The notes: generated by a model not told the origin, from the sequence alone. A stretch of DNA of 64,000 nucleotides from Idiomarina abyssalis (GCF_900116625.1 NZ_FPBE01000001.1:682001-746000); one strand, 5' to 3'. Shown: positions 1-10,345, numbered from the stretch's first letter. Program-made: numbers and translations.

Positions 1-231
1 ACGAAAGTGGTTTTCGATAAAACTCACCGTTTTTTCGCCGCCAGCAGATGCAGGAGCACGCCCTTCGAACTCATCAGAAGATAAGGTTTTCAAATAATCT
101 CTGTAGTTAGGGTTAAAGGCTGAGTCCTGAATATCTGCAACAGCTTTATCGGTGTCGTTATCTGACTGAGTGGCCGGTCCACAGGCTGCTAATACAGTCA
201 AACTCAGCGCCCCCATTATGACGTACTTCAT
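1..231 (-). CDS. M28-like zinc peptidase, N-terminal fragment (lipoprotein)
   Basis: Only the first 77 codons are present; the gene runs off the left edge. The N-terminus is a lipoprotein signal: a short hydrophobic stretch followed by a lipobox ending in Cys at about residue 17. A segment near residue 58 reads DEFEGRAP and is followed by GGEKTV, which resembles the start of exported M28-family aminopeptidases (DEFEGR-GT-GE-KT type). The probable role is an envelope-anchored exopeptidase degrading peptides. The catalytic domain lies outside the window, so the family call rests on this short motif. Confidence 0.65.
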   Translation of the reverse strand, partial: MKYVIMGALSLTVLAACGPATQSDNDTDKAVADIQDSAFNPNYRDYLKTLSSDEFEGRAPASAGGEKTVSFIENHFR

Positions 232-246
232 GGTCTCTCCTATTGT

Positions 247-765
247 TTACTTTTTGTTATTGTTATTTTCTTTTGCCGACTCGCAATTACCGTCCGGGCT
301 TTTATTTAATTGATCACCCGTACGTATACCGTGCTCAGCAAAAAATCCCGCATTCACTTCAAGCACACTCCAGTAACGTTTACCCGGAGAATAGCTTCGA
401 CAGTTATTCGGGTCGTTACTGCCACAAGGTCGCATCGTAAAAGTTTTTACAATACGCCGATTTTTATCAAGGTATGCGATATCCAGTGGAATCAAAGTCT
501 GGTACATCCAGAAACCGCTATAACCAGGCCTCTCCTGCCCATAACGAAACCACATGCCATTATATTTGCCCAGCGACTCCCGTTGCATCAATCCACGAGC
601 ATGCTGCTCTTGAGTATCGGCAAGCTCTACCGTTAAAGGTTGAGACAAGTCACCCAGGCAAACTTGAGTCGTATCAAATTCCTGAGGCTCGGGAACTTGC
701 CACTGCTGCGCCTGAACGCAAAATGGCAGCATAAAAATTAAAGCGAAAAACACTCGGTAATTCAT
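247..765 (-). CDS. DUF192 family exported protein
   Basis: Small DUF192 protein of about 172 residues with an N-terminal signal peptide ending near the Ala-Gln-Ala-Gln segment. The conserved DUF192 pattern is visible: a glutamine/arginine-rich MQRESL segment, the G-M-W-F-R block, the FWMYQTLIPLDIAYLD block and a C-terminal VLEVNAGFF block. The family has no firmly established biochemical role. The frame is open to an ATG at 789, but the start at 765 puts the signal peptide at the N-terminus and has a purine-rich stretch upstream, so it is preferred. It lies tail-to-head behind the selO homologue on the same strand. Confidence 0.8.
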   Translation of the reverse strand: MNYRVFFALIFMLPFCVQAQQWQVPEPQEFDTTQVCLGDLSQPLTVELADTQEQHARGLMQRESLGKYNGMWFRYGQERPGYSGFWMYQTLIPLDIAYLDKNRRIVKTFTMRPCGSNDPNNCRSYSPGKRYWSVLEVNAGFFAEHGIRTGDQLNKSPDGNCESAKENNNNKK

Positions 766-833
766 TCCATTACCCCTGTCATTATCCATTCCTTCGATTC
801 TGTCCTATCCAACGGGAGATCGCAATTCAAACC

Positions 834-2240
834 TCAACTGGAACACGACAATTGAGATACCTGCTCATTGGGCTTCGGGGGCCTGGCCCAGACACTGTCA
901 CTTAAAGCATCGTCAAACGGATTCATTAACGCCTGCGTATACTCTTCCAATAATGAATTATCACCAGCCTCTGACGCCTCTATTACACGCTGAGCATGAT
1001 GCGTTCTGACAATAACCCAGGGGTTTACCTGCTTCATGAAATCAATGTCAGTATAACCATTAATTGCTGATTGATACTCCTTCCACCAGCTTTCTCCACT
1101 TTGCTTAAGCAGTCCTTTCGGTGCGCCGGATTCAAGCGAATCAATTAAATCTCTGAACGAGAGCTGGTAATCCGCGTTATTGACTTCAAGCAAACTCAAC
1201 CACCCCCCTATTAACGCCATTTTCTGTTCATCCGGAACAGCGGATAAGCCCAGCCGCTTGGTCATAAGATTAAGATACGCCTGGCGCAACTGAGTTTCAT
1301 AATTATCAAGTGCGCTCTGTAACTCGTCAGGCTCTACCATGGTACTCAATGCCTGAGCCAGCCGCTTTAAATTCCATAACCCAATGCCCGGTTGCTGAAA
1401 GAATCCGTAGCGCCCGCCGGCATCGGTATGATTGAAAATCTTTTCAGGTTTATAATTATCTAAAAATGCATAAGGCCCAAAGTCAAAGGTTTCCCCGGCT
1501 ATACTCATATTGTCGGTGTTCATTACACCATGAATAAACCCATAGGCCTGCCACCCTGCTATCATCTCCGCTGTTCTTTTGACCACCTGAGCAAAACCTT
1601 CAGCAACGCTGGCATTGGCTAACTGTGGCCAGACCGTTTCAATAGTGTCCTGCCACAGGCGTTTCATAGTATCTTCAAGGTTACGATGAAAACAGTGCTC
1701 AAAATGCCCGAAACGCACGTGAGTTGCCGCAGTGCGGGCCAAAATCGCGCCTGGCTCCAGACGTTCCCGCTGTATCTTTCCTTCAGTTGATACTAACGCC
1801 AGTGCCCGAGTTGTCGGCACGCCCAGTGCGTAAAAGGCCTCACTTGCCAATAACTCACGCACAGACGAGCGTAAAACAGCTCTGCCGTCCGCCCCTCTGC
1901 TGTATGGCGTTGGCCCTGCTCCTTTTACATGAATGTCCTGTAGCTTTTCACCAACAACAACCTGACCCAACAGTAGCCCTCGCCCGTCTCCTAAATAAGG
2001 ATTAAAATGGCCAAACTGATGCCCGGCATACTTCTGAGCCACAGGCTCTGCGCCCGGCCATGGCTCAAGGCCGCCCAGCCAATCGGCAAGTTTAGCCGGC
2101 GGCTTATCCCCTGCTGATAATTCAGCCCATAACGGTTCGTTCAACCACAATAAGTTAGCCTTACCATCCGGCTTAATCGGTTGGCTTGTTGTTATTTCAG
2201 GGAACTTACGAGCATAACGGTTATCAAAAACTATTGGCAT
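834..2240 (-). CDS. selO: Protein adenylyltransferase SelO (YdiU/UPF0061)
   Basis: A 468-residue member of the SelO pseudokinase family, which transfers AMP from ATP to Ser/Thr/Tyr residues of target proteins and is linked to redox homeostasis. Visible family blocks are KYAGHQFGHFNPYLGDGR and DIHVKGAGPTPYSR in the N-terminal third, RSSVRELLASEA next, and HGVMNTDNMSIAGETFDFGPYAF carrying the metal and active-site residues. Length is close to E. coli YdiU. The protein ends in SCSS, where the C-terminal Cys sits in the place of the selenocysteine of eukaryotic SelO. The gene appears monocistronic and divergent from the downstream YvcK-like gene. Confidence 0.95.
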   Translation of the reverse strand: MPIVFDNRYARKFPEITTSQPIKPDGKANLLWLNEPLWAELSAGDKPPAKLADWLGGLEPWPGAEPVAQKYAGHQFGHFNPYLGDGRGLLLGQVVVGEKLQDIHVKGAGPTPYSRGADGRAVLRSSVRELLASEAFYALGVPTTRALALVSTEGKIQRERLEPGAILARTAATHVRFGHFEHCFHRNLEDTMKRLWQDTIETVWPQLANASVAEGFAQVVKRTAEMIAGWQAYGFIHGVMNTDNMSIAGETFDFGPYAFLDNYKPEKIFNHTDAGGRYGFFQQPGIGLWNLKRLAQALSTMVEPDELQSALDNYETQLRQAYLNLMTKRLGLSAVPDEQKMALIGGWLSLLEVNNADYQLSFRDLIDSLESGAPKGLLKQSGESWWKEYQSAINGYTDIDFMKQVNPWVIVRTHHAQRVIEASEAGDNSLLEEYTQALMNPFDDALSDSVWARPPKPNEQVSQLSCSS

Positions 2241-2346
2241 ACATCCTCCTGCTCATTAGATTGTTACACAGTCAGCGAGGCTTGCATAATTCATAATAAA
2301 TCAGCTAAGGTCGCAGCGTTCGACCAAAGGCAGCAAAGGAAGCCGG

Positions 2347-3243
2347 ATGCAATTGCACTCATTACGACGTATTACCGCAATAGGTGGTGGTCATGGACTC
2401 GGTCGAGTTTTATCGACTCTGTCCTTTATGAAACATAAACTCGTAGGTATTGTCGCGACTACAGACAACGGCGGTGCTACTGGTTTATTGCGTGAATCGC
2501 AGCATTGCATTGCCTGGGGCGATATTCGTAACTGCTTGTCACAGCTTGTGGAGCAACCGCTCGCGGCCGAAGTGCTCAACTATCGTTTTGACTGCACGTC
2601 CTCTCTTCACGGCCATAATTTCGGCAATTTGCTGCTTTATACACTGGACCAACTCAGTGCCCGCCCGTTAGACGGTATTCAGCTTTTAAGTCGTCTATTG
2701 AATATCGACAACCGAATTTTACCGATGTCGGAATGCCCGACAGATCTTATAGCAACAACGGCGGACGGCATTCAGTGCCATGGCGAAATTCGTATTGATA
2801 AGCTTCCTGCCATGCCTCGAAAGCTGTCTCTATCAGGCACAGTTAAAGCCACTCCTGAAGCCATTCGCCATATACAGAATAGCCAGTTAATATTGCTGGG
2901 ACCGGGTAGCTTTATGACGTCGGTTATGCCTCCGCTATTGGTTTCTGGTATACGCGACGCGCTGCTGACAACAAATGCGAAAGTCGTCTTTATTGATAAC
3001 CTGGCGGATGAGAGCGGACCCGCTGGCGCAATGAGTCTCGCCGATAAAGTTTCATTTATTGAAAAACAGCTCGGTCAGCAAATTATCGATTTAGCGCTAA
3101 GCAATAAAAAAGAGAAAGACCTAAAGTTACCGGTTATTGGCGGCCTGGAAAGTGATAAAGATGTCCATTACCGCCATAACACCAGTAATTTATTGGCTAA
3201 ACTGCAAGAGGCCAGCAAGCAGCTTTTAACAGAAAGTGCTTAA
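2347..3243 (+). CDS. ybhK: YvcK/CofD-like family protein (E. coli YbhK type)
   Basis: A 298-residue protein of the gluconeogenesis-factor YvcK family, related to the 2-phospho-L-lactate transferase CofD fold. The N-terminal nucleotide-binding signature [12 protein letters not shown] (about residues 11-22), the TTDNGGATG block and the GDIRNCL block are clear. In Bacillus, YvcK binds UDP-sugars and affects cell shape and carbon use; the proteobacterial version is poorly characterised. The gene is convergent with dcd, and the stop codons of both lie within one TTAA palindrome at 3240-3243. Confidence 0.88.
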   Translation: MQLHSLRRITAIGGGHGLGRVLSTLSFMKHKLVGIVATTDNGGATGLLRESQHCIAWGDIRNCLSQLVEQPLAAEVLNYRFDCTSSLHGHNFGNLLLYTLDQLSARPLDGIQLLSRLLNIDNRILPMSECPTDLIATTADGIQCHGEIRIDKLPAMPRKLSLSGTVKATPEAIRHIQNSQLILLGPGSFMTSVMPPLLVSGIRDALLTTNAKVVFIDNLADESGPAGAMSLADKVSFIEKQLGQQIIDLALSNKKEKDLKLPVIGGLESDKDVHYRHNTSNLLAKLQEASKQLLTESA

Positions 3244-3827
3244 CCGCCGTCAGCTGAAATCCGCGAAGCCACCGCTCCATGCTGGTCTTTATATTTAGCA
3301 TCGTCTCGTTTGTTATAAGGTCTTGCGCAGGGACTGCTCAATTTCTCAAAGCTGATGGCACCAATTTTCATACCGGCTCTCAGAGCCAGAGGTAACTTTC
3401 CACTATTGTAAAATTCCAGCACTATTTGCCCTGACCAACCCGGGTCAATACGGTGCGCCGTTACGTGAACCATTAAACCTAAGCGTGCTAACGACGAACG
3501 TCCGTCCAGCCAGCCAACCATATCTGCGGGTAATGTAATTGATTCATGCGTTACGGCCAGGGCAAACTCGCCCGGGTGAATGAAGAAAGCCTGATCATCT
3601 TTTAGCACAATTTCATCACTCATGACTTCACGAATCGCCGCTTCAATAGCTTCACGTGAGCCACTTATATCGATAAAAGGTGCGGCATGATCCTGCAATA
3701 CACGAAAATCGTTGCCTAAATGAATATCCAGTGTCACGCCTGAAATATTACTGGCTTGGGGTGCAGGTTCGACACCTATAATTCCGTCTTTCAAATGTTG
3801 TTCTATTTCAGTGTCGTTTAGGCGCAT
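3240..3827 (-). CDS. dcd: dCTP deaminase
   Basis: Hydrolyses dCTP to dUTP and ammonia, feeding dUTPase for dTTP synthesis in the cytosol. The 195-residue length matches the homotrimeric E. coli enzyme. The substrate-binding and catalytic block [11 protein letters not shown] and the [14 protein letters not shown] trimer-interface block are present. The start ATG at 3827 gives the conserved [12 protein letters not shown] beginning. It lies 45 bases downstream of mrp on the same strand, an arrangement also seen in other gammaproteobacteria, and may be co-transcribed with it. Confidence 0.96.
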   Translation of the reverse strand: MRLNDTEIEQHLKDGIIGVEPAPQASNISGVTLDIHLGNDFRVLQDHAAPFIDISGSREAIEAAIREVMSDEIVLKDDQAFFIHPGEFALAVTHESITLPADMVGWLDGRSSLARLGLMVHVTAHRIDPGWSGQIVLEFYNSGKLPLALRAGMKIGAISFEKLSSPCARPYNKRDDAKYKDQHGAVASRISADGG

Positions 3828-3872
3828 GGTTGATCTATCTCCGTGTTGTCGTTTAAGACCTTAAGGCCAGTA

Positions 3873-4856
3873 CTATAACGAATTTTCCTGTTGATAATAG
3901 AGGTTTGCCGCAACTTGTTGTGCAGAATTAAAAATTAACTGACTTAACGGGTGTTGTGGCTGTGCTATTAACAAGGGTGTATCACCATCAAGACTCTCTC
4001 TTAGCTCACTGTTTAAAGGCCACTGTCCGAGTAATGGCAAATGATGCTCTGTTGCCATGTCCGCTCCCCCATTTTTGCCAAAAACCGGATCTTCATGCCC
4101 GCAGGCCGGACATTCGTAATAGCTCATGTTTTCCAATATACCCACTAATGGAATATTCAGTTTTTTAAACATGGCCACACCTTTTTCTGCGTCTTTCAAC
4201 GCTACCGTTTGCGGTGTTGTCACCACAACCGCCCCGGTAACCGGCAGTTTCTGAGCCATGGTCAGTTGAATATCGCCAGTGCCGGGTGGCATATCGACAA
4301 TAAGATAGTCCAATGCCGGCCAGGCAGTATCTTTGTAGAGTTGCTGCAACGCACCACTGGCCATTGGCCCACGCCAAATTGTCGCGTCTTTATCATCGAC
4401 TAAGTAACCCAGCGAATGCACATGGAGGCCGTGTCGTTGCAGTGGCTGCATTTTATTGTTTTTTGTCAGCTCCATATCGCCGTGCCTTCCACCTAACATG
4501 GTAGGAATCGACGGGCCATAAATGTCGGCATCAAGCAGGCCAACACTAGCACCAAGCTCAGATAAGGCCAAAGCCAGGTTAACACTTACCGATGACTTAC
4601 CAACGCCGCCCTTACCGGAAGAGACGACAATGACATTTCCAGTCGTTAGCGGTAACTCTGGTTGAGAATTTTTCAGCTTTTTGATGTGACAGTTAAGTTG
4701 CCATTCAAACTCCCCCAACTCGGCGTCATTCTGAATGGCCTGAAGTAAACTCTCGCCGGCAACAAAAGGTAAGTTCAGGACCCGCTCTTTACCTGAACCG
4801 GTCACCCAGTTCTCAGGAATACCATTCGGCAATAAGGGGTGAGTAAAATCTGTCAT
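3873..4856 (-). CDS. mrp: Iron-sulfur cluster carrier protein Mrp/ApbC
   Basis: A P-loop ATPase of the Mrp/NBP35 family that carries Fe-S clusters to apoproteins. The deviant Walker A motif GKGGVGKS lies near residue 86, followed by LLDADIYGPSIPTMLG and the MPPGTGD block. The cluster-binding CPAC pair lies near residue 247. The frame opens at a TTG at 4868, but a GAGG ribosome site six bases before the ATG at 4856 makes that the better start. The region before the P-loop is only about 80 residues and lacks recognisable MIP18/DUF59 motifs that many Mrp proteins carry. It is divergent from metG, as in E. coli. Confidence 0.93.
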   Translation of the reverse strand: MTDFTHPLLPNGIPENWVTGSGKERVLNLPFVAGESLLQAIQNDAELGEFEWQLNCHIKKLKNSQPELPLTTGNVIVVSSGKGGVGKSSVSVNLALALSELGASVGLLDADIYGPSIPTMLGGRHGDMELTKNNKMQPLQRHGLHVHSLGYLVDDKDATIWRGPMASGALQQLYKDTAWPALDYLIVDMPPGTGDIQLTMAQKLPVTGAVVVTTPQTVALKDAEKGVAMFKKLNIPLVGILENMSYYECPACGHEDPVFGKNGGADMATEHHLPLLGQWPLNSELRESLDGDTPLLIAQPQHPLSQLIFNSAQQVAANLYYQQENSL

Positions 4857-4963
4857 CATCAACCTCAAGGATCTGTGTATCAGGCAAGAGCTATGCTAAC
4901 ATGAGCGGCATAAAACTTTGGGTTTAGATTCGATTAATCAACGAAACGGAAGCAGATTTTCGC

Positions 4964-6997
4964 ATGAGCCAATCCGCACGTAAAATACTGGTTACTAACG
5001 CACTACCATACGCTAACGGACCTATCCATATTGGTCACATGTTAGGTTATATTCAGGCCGATATCTGGGTACGCTTTCAAAAGCTACGCGGTAACGAGTG
5101 CCACTTCGTCTGTGCAGACGATGCACACGGCACCCCAATAATGCTGAAAGCTCAGCAGCTTGGAATAACGCCGGAGCAAATGATTGGCGACATGCAACGC
5201 TCGCATGAATCAGACTTTAGCGACTTTTTGGTCGGCTTCGATCACTATTACAGCACACACAGTGATGAGAACCGTGAGCTGGCTGAAACCATTTATACGC
5301 GCCTTGATAAAGCCGGTCATATCAAAACAGAAGTCATTGAACAGCTGTATGACCCGCAAAAAGAAATGTTTCTTCCCGATCGTTTCGTTAAAGGCGAATG
5401 TCCCGACTGTGGTGCCGAAGACCAATACGGAGACAACTGTGATGTCTGCGGAGCAACTTATGCGCCGACCGACCTGAAGAACCCAAAGTCAGTCGTCTCT
5501 GGTGCTGAGCCGCAATTGCGTGAATCAGAACACTACTTTTTTGACCTGCCGGCATTTGGTGACATGTTAAAAAGCTGGACCCGTTCAGGCTCACTGCAAA
5601 ATGAAATGGCGAACAAGCTGAACGAGTGGTTCGAGCAAGGTTTACAGCGTTGGGATATTTCCCGCGATGCCCCCTACTTCGGTTTCAAAATTCCAGGCAC
5701 AGAAAACAAATACTTCTACGTCTGGCTAGACGCGCCAATAGGTTACATGAGCAGCTTTAAAAACTACTGCACAACCACAGGCAAAGCCGACTGGGATACT
5801 TATTGGCAAGCTGACAGTGAAGCAGAGCTTTATCATTTTATTGGTAAGGATATTATCTACTTCCACAGCTTATTCTGGCCTGCCATGCTTAAAGGCGCAA
5901 ACTTCCGCCAGCCAACCAATGTGTGGGCGCATGGTTTTATCACAGTTAACGGCACTAAGATGTCCAAGTCTAAGGGCACTTTTATTAAGGCTCGTACTTA
6001 CCTCGAACATCTTGATCCGGAATATCTGCGTTATTACTTCGCAGCAAAATTAACCAGTCGTATTGATGATTTGGATTTAAACCTGACGGATTTCACTCAA
6101 CGAGTGAACTCTGATCTCGTCGGTAAAGTCATTAATATCGCCAGCCGCTGCGCCGGTTTCATTCAGAAAAAATTTGACGGGAAGTTGTCTGCCAATATTG
6201 CTGACTCAACACTGCTAAAAGATTTTCAGATCGCCGGTGATGATATTGCTGTCCTTTACGAAAAACGCGAATTTTCCCGTGCTATGCGCGACATTATGGC
6301 ATTAGCTGATCGTGCCAATCAGTATATTGCTGATAAAGAACCCTGGCAGTTAATTAAACAGGAAGGCAGCGAGCAGGAAGTTCATGAAATCTGCTCTTTA
6401 GGGATCAACTTGTTCCGCGTGTTAATGGTTTACCTTGCGCCGGTAGTTCCTAAGTTGACTGAAGAAGTACAACACTTTTTAAACGATACTTTTACCTGGG
6501 AAAGTCACAAAACAGCTTTGACCGACCATCCTATTAATAAATTTAAAGCGCTCATGCAGCGTGTTGAAATGGACGACGTAAACGCCATGATTGAAGCATC
6601 AAAAGAAGAGCAAGCCTCGCAAGCGCCAGTGACTGAAGTTAATGATGAGCTCAAAAAAGAGCCAATTGCTGATGAAATTAACTTTGATGATTTTGCTAAA
6701 GTCGACTTAAGGGTTGCTCTTATTGCCAATGCTGAGCACGTTGAAGGTGCTGATAAACTATTGAAACTGACGCTGGATCTGGGGGGTGAAACTCGACAGG
6801 TTTTCGCCGGTATTAAATCAGCTTACGAGCCAGAGGCTCTGAAAGGCCAACTGACTGTTATGGTTGCCAATCTGGCTCCCCGTAAAATGCGTTTTGGCCT
6901 ATCCGAAGGCATGGTGCTTGCAGCTGGCCCGGGTAAAGATGAAATCTATATCCTGAACCCGCATGATGGCGCAAAACCAGGCATGAGAATTATGTAG
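4964..6997 (+). CDS. metG: Methionyl-tRNA synthetase
   Basis: Charges tRNA-Met with methionine. The 677-residue class I synthetase carries the HIGH motif at residues 22-25 and KMSKS at 332-336. A single four-cysteine zinc knuckle, C146-C149-C159-C162, is present. The C-terminal hundred residues (from about 570, [18 protein letters not shown]) form the EMAP-II-like tRNA-binding dimerisation domain found in the E. coli form. It is divergent from mrp with 107 bases between the two starts, as in enterobacteria. Confidence 0.98.
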   Translation: MSQSARKILVTNALPYANGPIHIGHMLGYIQADIWVRFQKLRGNECHFVCADDAHGTPIMLKAQQLGITPEQMIGDMQRSHESDFSDFLVGFDHYYSTHSDENRELAETIYTRLDKAGHIKTEVIEQLYDPQKEMFLPDRFVKGECPDCGAEDQYGDNCDVCGATYAPTDLKNPKSVVSGAEPQLRESEHYFFDLPAFGDMLKSWTRSGSLQNEMANKLNEWFEQGLQRWDISRDAPYFGFKIPGTENKYFYVWLDAPIGYMSSFKNYCTTTGKADWDTYWQADSEAELYHFIGKDIIYFHSLFWPAMLKGANFRQPTNVWAHGFITVNGTKMSKSKGTFIKARTYLEHLDPEYLRYYFAAKLTSRIDDLDLNLTDFTQRVNSDLVGKVINIASRCAGFIQKKFDGKLSANIADSTLLKDFQIAGDDIAVLYEKREFSRAMRDIMALADRANQYIADKEPWQLIKQEGSEQEVHEICSLGINLFRVLMVYLAPVVPKLTEEVQHFLNDTFTWESHKTALTDHPINKFKALMQRVEMDDVNAMIEASKEEQASQAPVTEVNDELKKEPIADEINFDDFAKVDLRVALIANAEHVEGADKLLKLTLDLGGETRQVFAGIKSAYEPEALKGQLTVMVANLAPRKMRFGLSEGMVLAAGPGKDEIYILNPHDGAKPGMRIM

Positions 6998-7008
6998 TAA
7001 CCAGGCTG

Positions 7009-7311
7009 TCAGCTCATTGAAATAATACGACAGCCTACAAGAGACTCTCCGCTGTTGTCGCCCAGTCGCTGGCTGCGAACGACTTCAGCGTTGATTTTTA
7101 AAGGTGCAACTGGGCCCGAAGACGAAATTTCAACAAAGACTTTGTCGCCAACCTCGAGATTAGCCGACAGCTGAAGTGACAACCCCTCTGCACTCAAATC
7201 AAGACAAACGCCTTCGAGTACTTTTTTACTCTCACCCTCTGCCAAAGTAACTTTCGCATCCGCATTGACAGCCATCCGCATAAAATTCCGGTTTTCCTGC
7301 GATTCCAGCAT
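7009..7311 (-). CDS. PilZ domain protein
   Basis: A 100-residue stand-alone PilZ domain. It shows NFMRMAVNADAKV near residue 9, where the Arg-rich c-di-GMP-binding RxxxR element would sit but is reduced to a single Arg, and the CLDLSAEGLSL block equivalent to the (D/N)xSxxG motif. The domain usually binds cyclic di-GMP, but loss of the arginine pair makes ligand binding uncertain here. It is a single gene, convergent with metG. The target process cannot be told from the neighbours. Confidence 0.85.
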   Translation of the reverse strand: MLESQENRNFMRMAVNADAKVTLAEGESKKVLEGVCLDLSAEGLSLQLSANLEVGDKVFVEISSSGPVAPLKINAEVVRSQRLGDNSGESLVGCRIISMS

Positions 7312-7409
7312 GTTGCCCTCAACTTTGTTTAAAAAGTGTAAATCTTACTTCAGTTTTAGCACGGTCTGGCCGATAAAAAAATAGTATCGGATAACAAGGA
7401 ACCGTCATC

Positions 7410-7721
7410 ATGGTAGAGGCAAAATTTTCAATTGGTCAACTCATCACCCACAGTCTTTATGGTTATCGTGGTGTGATCATTGATGCTGACCCCTGCTTCA
7501 CATTATCTGACAGTTGGTATGACAAAATGGCGACCTCTAAACCGGCAAAAGATCAGCCTTGGTACCATATTTTAGTGAATAACTCGTCAATCCAAACCTA
7601 TGTCAGCGAAAGCAGTCTGGAAGCTGACTTTTCAGAACAAGAAATTCAACACCCTATGGTGGATCTTTTGTTTTCCGGAAAATCTGCCAGCCAATATAAG
7701 CTGTCTGAAAATCTTAACTAA
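7410..7721 (+). CDS. hspQ: Heat shock protein HspQ
   Basis: A 103-residue member of the HspQ/YccV hemimethylated-DNA-binding family. In E. coli, HspQ is a Lon specificity-enhancing factor and influences the stability of DnaA mutants. Diagnostic blocks are FSIGQLITHSLYGYRGVIIDADP at the N-terminus and WYHILVNNSSIQTYVSESSLE in the middle. A good AAGGA ribosome site precedes the ATG. The gene is followed by hinT on the same strand with its own leader. Confidence 0.93.
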   Translation: MVEAKFSIGQLITHSLYGYRGVIIDADPCFTLSDSWYDKMATSKPAKDQPWYHILVNNSSIQTYVSESSLEADFSEQEIQHPMVDLLFSGKSASQYKLSENLN

Positions 7722-7782
7722 ATTTGCCGACGCCTACTGCTATAGTTACCATAGACTAAAATAGCGTAATAAGGGCAAGGTA

Positions 7783-8151
7783 ATGGCAGAAGAGACAATT
7801 TTTACGAAAATTATTAACCGTGAAATTCCTGCGGATATTATCTACGAAGACGACCAAGCGCTTGCGTTTAAAGACATCAACCCGCAAGCACCTTTCCACT
7901 GTTTAGTAATTCCTAAAACCCCGATTGCTACAGCTAACGACATTAATGAAGACAACGCCGCATTAGTGGGACACCTTTATGTGGTAGCCGCTAAGTTGGC
8001 TGCTGAGCACGGTTTTGCAGAAGACGGGTATCGACTTGTAATGAACTGTAACGAATACGGCGGCCAAACCGTATACCACATTCACCTGCACGTTTTAGCA
8101 GGAAAGCAAATGGGCTGGCCACCTTATACCGATAAAAAGAAGCAAGGCTAA
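7783..8151 (+). CDS. hinT: HIT family purine nucleoside phosphoramidase HinT
   Basis: A 122-residue histidine-triad protein that hydrolyses adenosine phosphoramidates. The catalytic triad HIHLHVL lies near residue 98, and the N-terminal TIFTKIINREIPADIIYEDD block is typical of HinT. The C-terminal MGWPPY is also a HinT hallmark. It is convergent with the lipoprotein gene at 8156, with only four bases between the stop codons. Confidence 0.95.
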   Translation: MAEETIFTKIINREIPADIIYEDDQALAFKDINPQAPFHCLVIPKTPIATANDINEDNAALVGHLYVVAAKLAAEHGFAEDGYRLVMNCNEYGGQTVYHIHLHVLAGKQMGWPPYTDKKKQG

Positions 8152-8155
8152 ACCC

Positions 8156-8599
8156 TTACGGGCGGTATCTGGCGTCGAGAATTTTATCGACAACCCAGCT
8201 GCCGTCCTGTTGAATCAGAACCACATCGCGACTGTCTTTAATATTATCGCCTTCGTACGTTCCTTCGAAGATAACCGTTGCTCGTAGCTCATTAGAGTCA
8301 TTCAGATAATCGGTAAGCGAGTCACTGACAACTTCAATTTCAACGGTATCGAAATAACGCCCAAGCACATAACGCTGAACCTGGCTGACAGCTCCGTAAT
8401 GCGTAATTAGGTCAGCCAGTCGATTCGAAGAAAGCTTTTTCGCCTGTTCCAAGTCTTCCTGTTCGTATACCGCATTATAAAATCCGCTGATCACTTCAGC
8501 AGGTTTCGCAGATGTATAGTCGTCTGGTTGTTCGTCACCGCTACAAGCGGAAATAATGGTTGCTACCAGGGCTAAAAAAGCAACTCGTAATAGTGCCAT
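8156..8599 (-). CDS. Putative lipoprotein with NTF2-like fold
   Basis: A 147-residue protein of unknown function. The N-terminus is a lipoprotein signal with a lipobox ISAC, giving Cys about residue 19. The rest, with a helical AEVISGFYNAVYEQEDLEQAKKLS segment followed by beta-rich VEIEVVSDSL and GSWVVDKI segments, resembles the NTF2-like/DUF4878 lumenal domains, but this is by pattern only. It lies 6 bases downstream of the gamma-glutamyltransferase gene on the same strand and is probably co-transcribed with it. Confidence 0.7.
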   Translation of the reverse strand: MALLRVAFLALVATIISACSGDEQPDDYTSAKPAEVISGFYNAVYEQEDLEQAKKLSSNRLADLITHYGAVSQVQRYVLGRYFDTVEIEVVSDSLTDYLNDSNELRATVIFEGTYEGDNIKDSRDVVLIQQDGSWVVDKILDARYRP

Positions 8600-8605
8600 G
8601 ATACT

Positions 8606-10345
8606 CTACTCTCCTTTTGCCACGCCTTCACGACGAGGATCAGCGCCACCCACCAAGGTGCCGTCTGAATTAATAGTAATTCCGTGTAAACCGCTGTTTA
8701 GGTCGATGACCCTGACATCATGCTTTCGCTTCTCTAAAGCCGCTTTGAGTTCGCTGATATCCCGTCCTTTCTCCAGAGAGGTGTAATCATTACGGTTGGT
8801 TACATGGCCAAGATTAATCGCTTCCTGCACGTTAAGGTTCCAGTCCAGCATACCCACTAACGTTTGAGTGACGTAGTTAATAATTCTGCTTCCGCCAGGA
8901 GAGCCAATAGCATGTATAAGCTGCTGCCCTTCTTTATCAAGAACTACAGTCGGAGCCATTGAGCTGCGAGGCCGTTTGCCAGGCTCCACACGATTAGCAA
9001 ACTTCTCTTTACCGTCACCCGGTGCCAGAGAAAAGTCAGTTAATTGATTATTGAGCAGAAAGCCACCGGCCATAACAGTGGAACCGAATCCCATTTCAAT
9101 GCTGGTGGTCATAGAGACCACATTACCTTCGCCATCAACAATAGAAATGTGGCTGGTGTTAGGCAGCTCGTAGGCAATATCTTGCTCGTACGCGGGCTGC
9201 AGTTGAACACCCGGCTTGGCTTTCCCCATATCGTCTTTCTTAATAGTTTCTGCCCGGCTCGATAAATAAGCTTTATCCAACATAGCCTCGACCGGAATCT
9301 CAACAAAATCAGGATCAGCTATCCACTGGTTTCTGTCGGCATAAGCTAAACGCGATGCCTGAGTGAACCAATGCACAAACTCTTCAGAATTTGGTTTCAG
9401 TTTACCTAGCTCAAAGTTCTCCAGTACGCCCAATGTCTGCAGCGTTGTTATTCCCCCTGAGCTAGGCGGCCCCATACCGCAAACCTGATATTCACGGTAA
9501 TCATTACATACCGGTTCGCGCAGTTTTGCGCTGTATTGACTCAGGTCTTCAAGGCTTAACACACCGGGTTCAATAGTACTGTTCTGCACAGCCTTAACAA
9601 TTTTCTCGGCTAATTCGCCCTCATAGAAGGCATCAGCCCCCTGCTCAGCAATCAAACTAAGGCTCTTTGCATACTCAGGGTTTTTCAATGTGTCTCCAGC
9701 TTTTAAGGCGTTACCATTAGGGAAGAAGTAGCTGCTGGCCGCCGGCATTTTCTTAACACCGGGGTTAATCTCCATTTCCACTAACTTAGCGAGCCTTGGC
9801 GACACTTCAAACCCCGCTTCTGCCAACTCAACGGTTTCACTAAAGAGTGAAGACCAGTCTGACTTACCCCAGCGTTCATGGGCCAGCTCCAGTCCGCGAA
9901 GAACACCGGGAGTCCCTACTGAGCGGCCGCCAACAACAGCCTCAATCCATTTGGGAGGATTACCCTTGTCGTCCAGAAAGAGTTCCTCTGTAGCAGCCTG
10001 AGGTGCAGTCTCACGCGCATCAATGGTATAAAGTTTGTTTTCGTTGTTATCCCAATAGAGAATAAAAGCGCCGCCACCAATACCTGAAGACTGAGGCTCA
10101 ACTAATCCCAGCATAGACTGAACTGCTACAGCCGCATCCACGGCAGAGCCGCCTTTTTCTAATACATGATACCCGGCTTCAACTGCATGTTTATTTGCGG
10201 CAGCAACCATGTACTTATTGGCGGTCGCAGCGGTTTTCTCGGAAAAACCTGTAGCCGCTTCCGGTTCACGGACTTCTTGTTCAGTACCAGGGGTACAGGC
10301 AGATAAAACACCTGCGGCTATTAAACCAGGGAACCAGAACTTCAT
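8606..10345 (-). CDS. ggt: Gamma-glutamyltransferase (lipoprotein form)
   Basis: Cleaves or transfers the gamma-glutamyl group of glutathione and related peptides. The 579-residue precursor would self-cleave before the nucleophilic Thr in the NTSHISIVDGEGN block at about residue 399, giving large and small subunits. The downstream GGFLLNNQLTDFS block and the GSPGGSRI block are canonical for true GGTs. The N-terminus is a lipoprotein signal with lipobox LSAC, so the enzyme is likely membrane-anchored in the periplasm rather than soluble. With the S9 and M28 peptidases nearby it fits peptide scavenging. Confidence 0.94.
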   Translation of the reverse strand: MKFWFPGLIAAGVLSACTPGTEQEVREPEAATGFSEKTAATANKYMVAAANKHAVEAGYHVLEKGGSAVDAAVAVQSMLGLVEPQSSGIGGGAFILYWDNNENKLYTIDARETAPQAATEELFLDDKGNPPKWIEAVVGGRSVGTPGVLRGLELAHERWGKSDWSSLFSETVELAEAGFEVSPRLAKLVEMEINPGVKKMPAASSYFFPNGNALKAGDTLKNPEYAKSLSLIAEQGADAFYEGELAEKIVKAVQNSTIEPGVLSLEDLSQYSAKLREPVCNDYREYQVCGMGPPSSGGITTLQTLGVLENFELGKLKPNSEEFVHWFTQASRLAYADRNQWIADPDFVEIPVEAMLDKAYLSSRAETIKKDDMGKAKPGVQLQPAYEQDIAYELPNTSHISIVDGEGNVVSMTTSIEMGFGSTVMAGGFLLNNQLTDFSLAPGDGKEKFANRVEPGKRPRSSMAPTVVLDKEGQQLIHAIGSPGGSRIINYVTQTLVGMLDWNLNVQEAINLGHVTNRNDYTSLEKGRDISELKAALEKRKHDVRVIDLNSGLHGITINSDGTLVGGADPRREGVAKGE

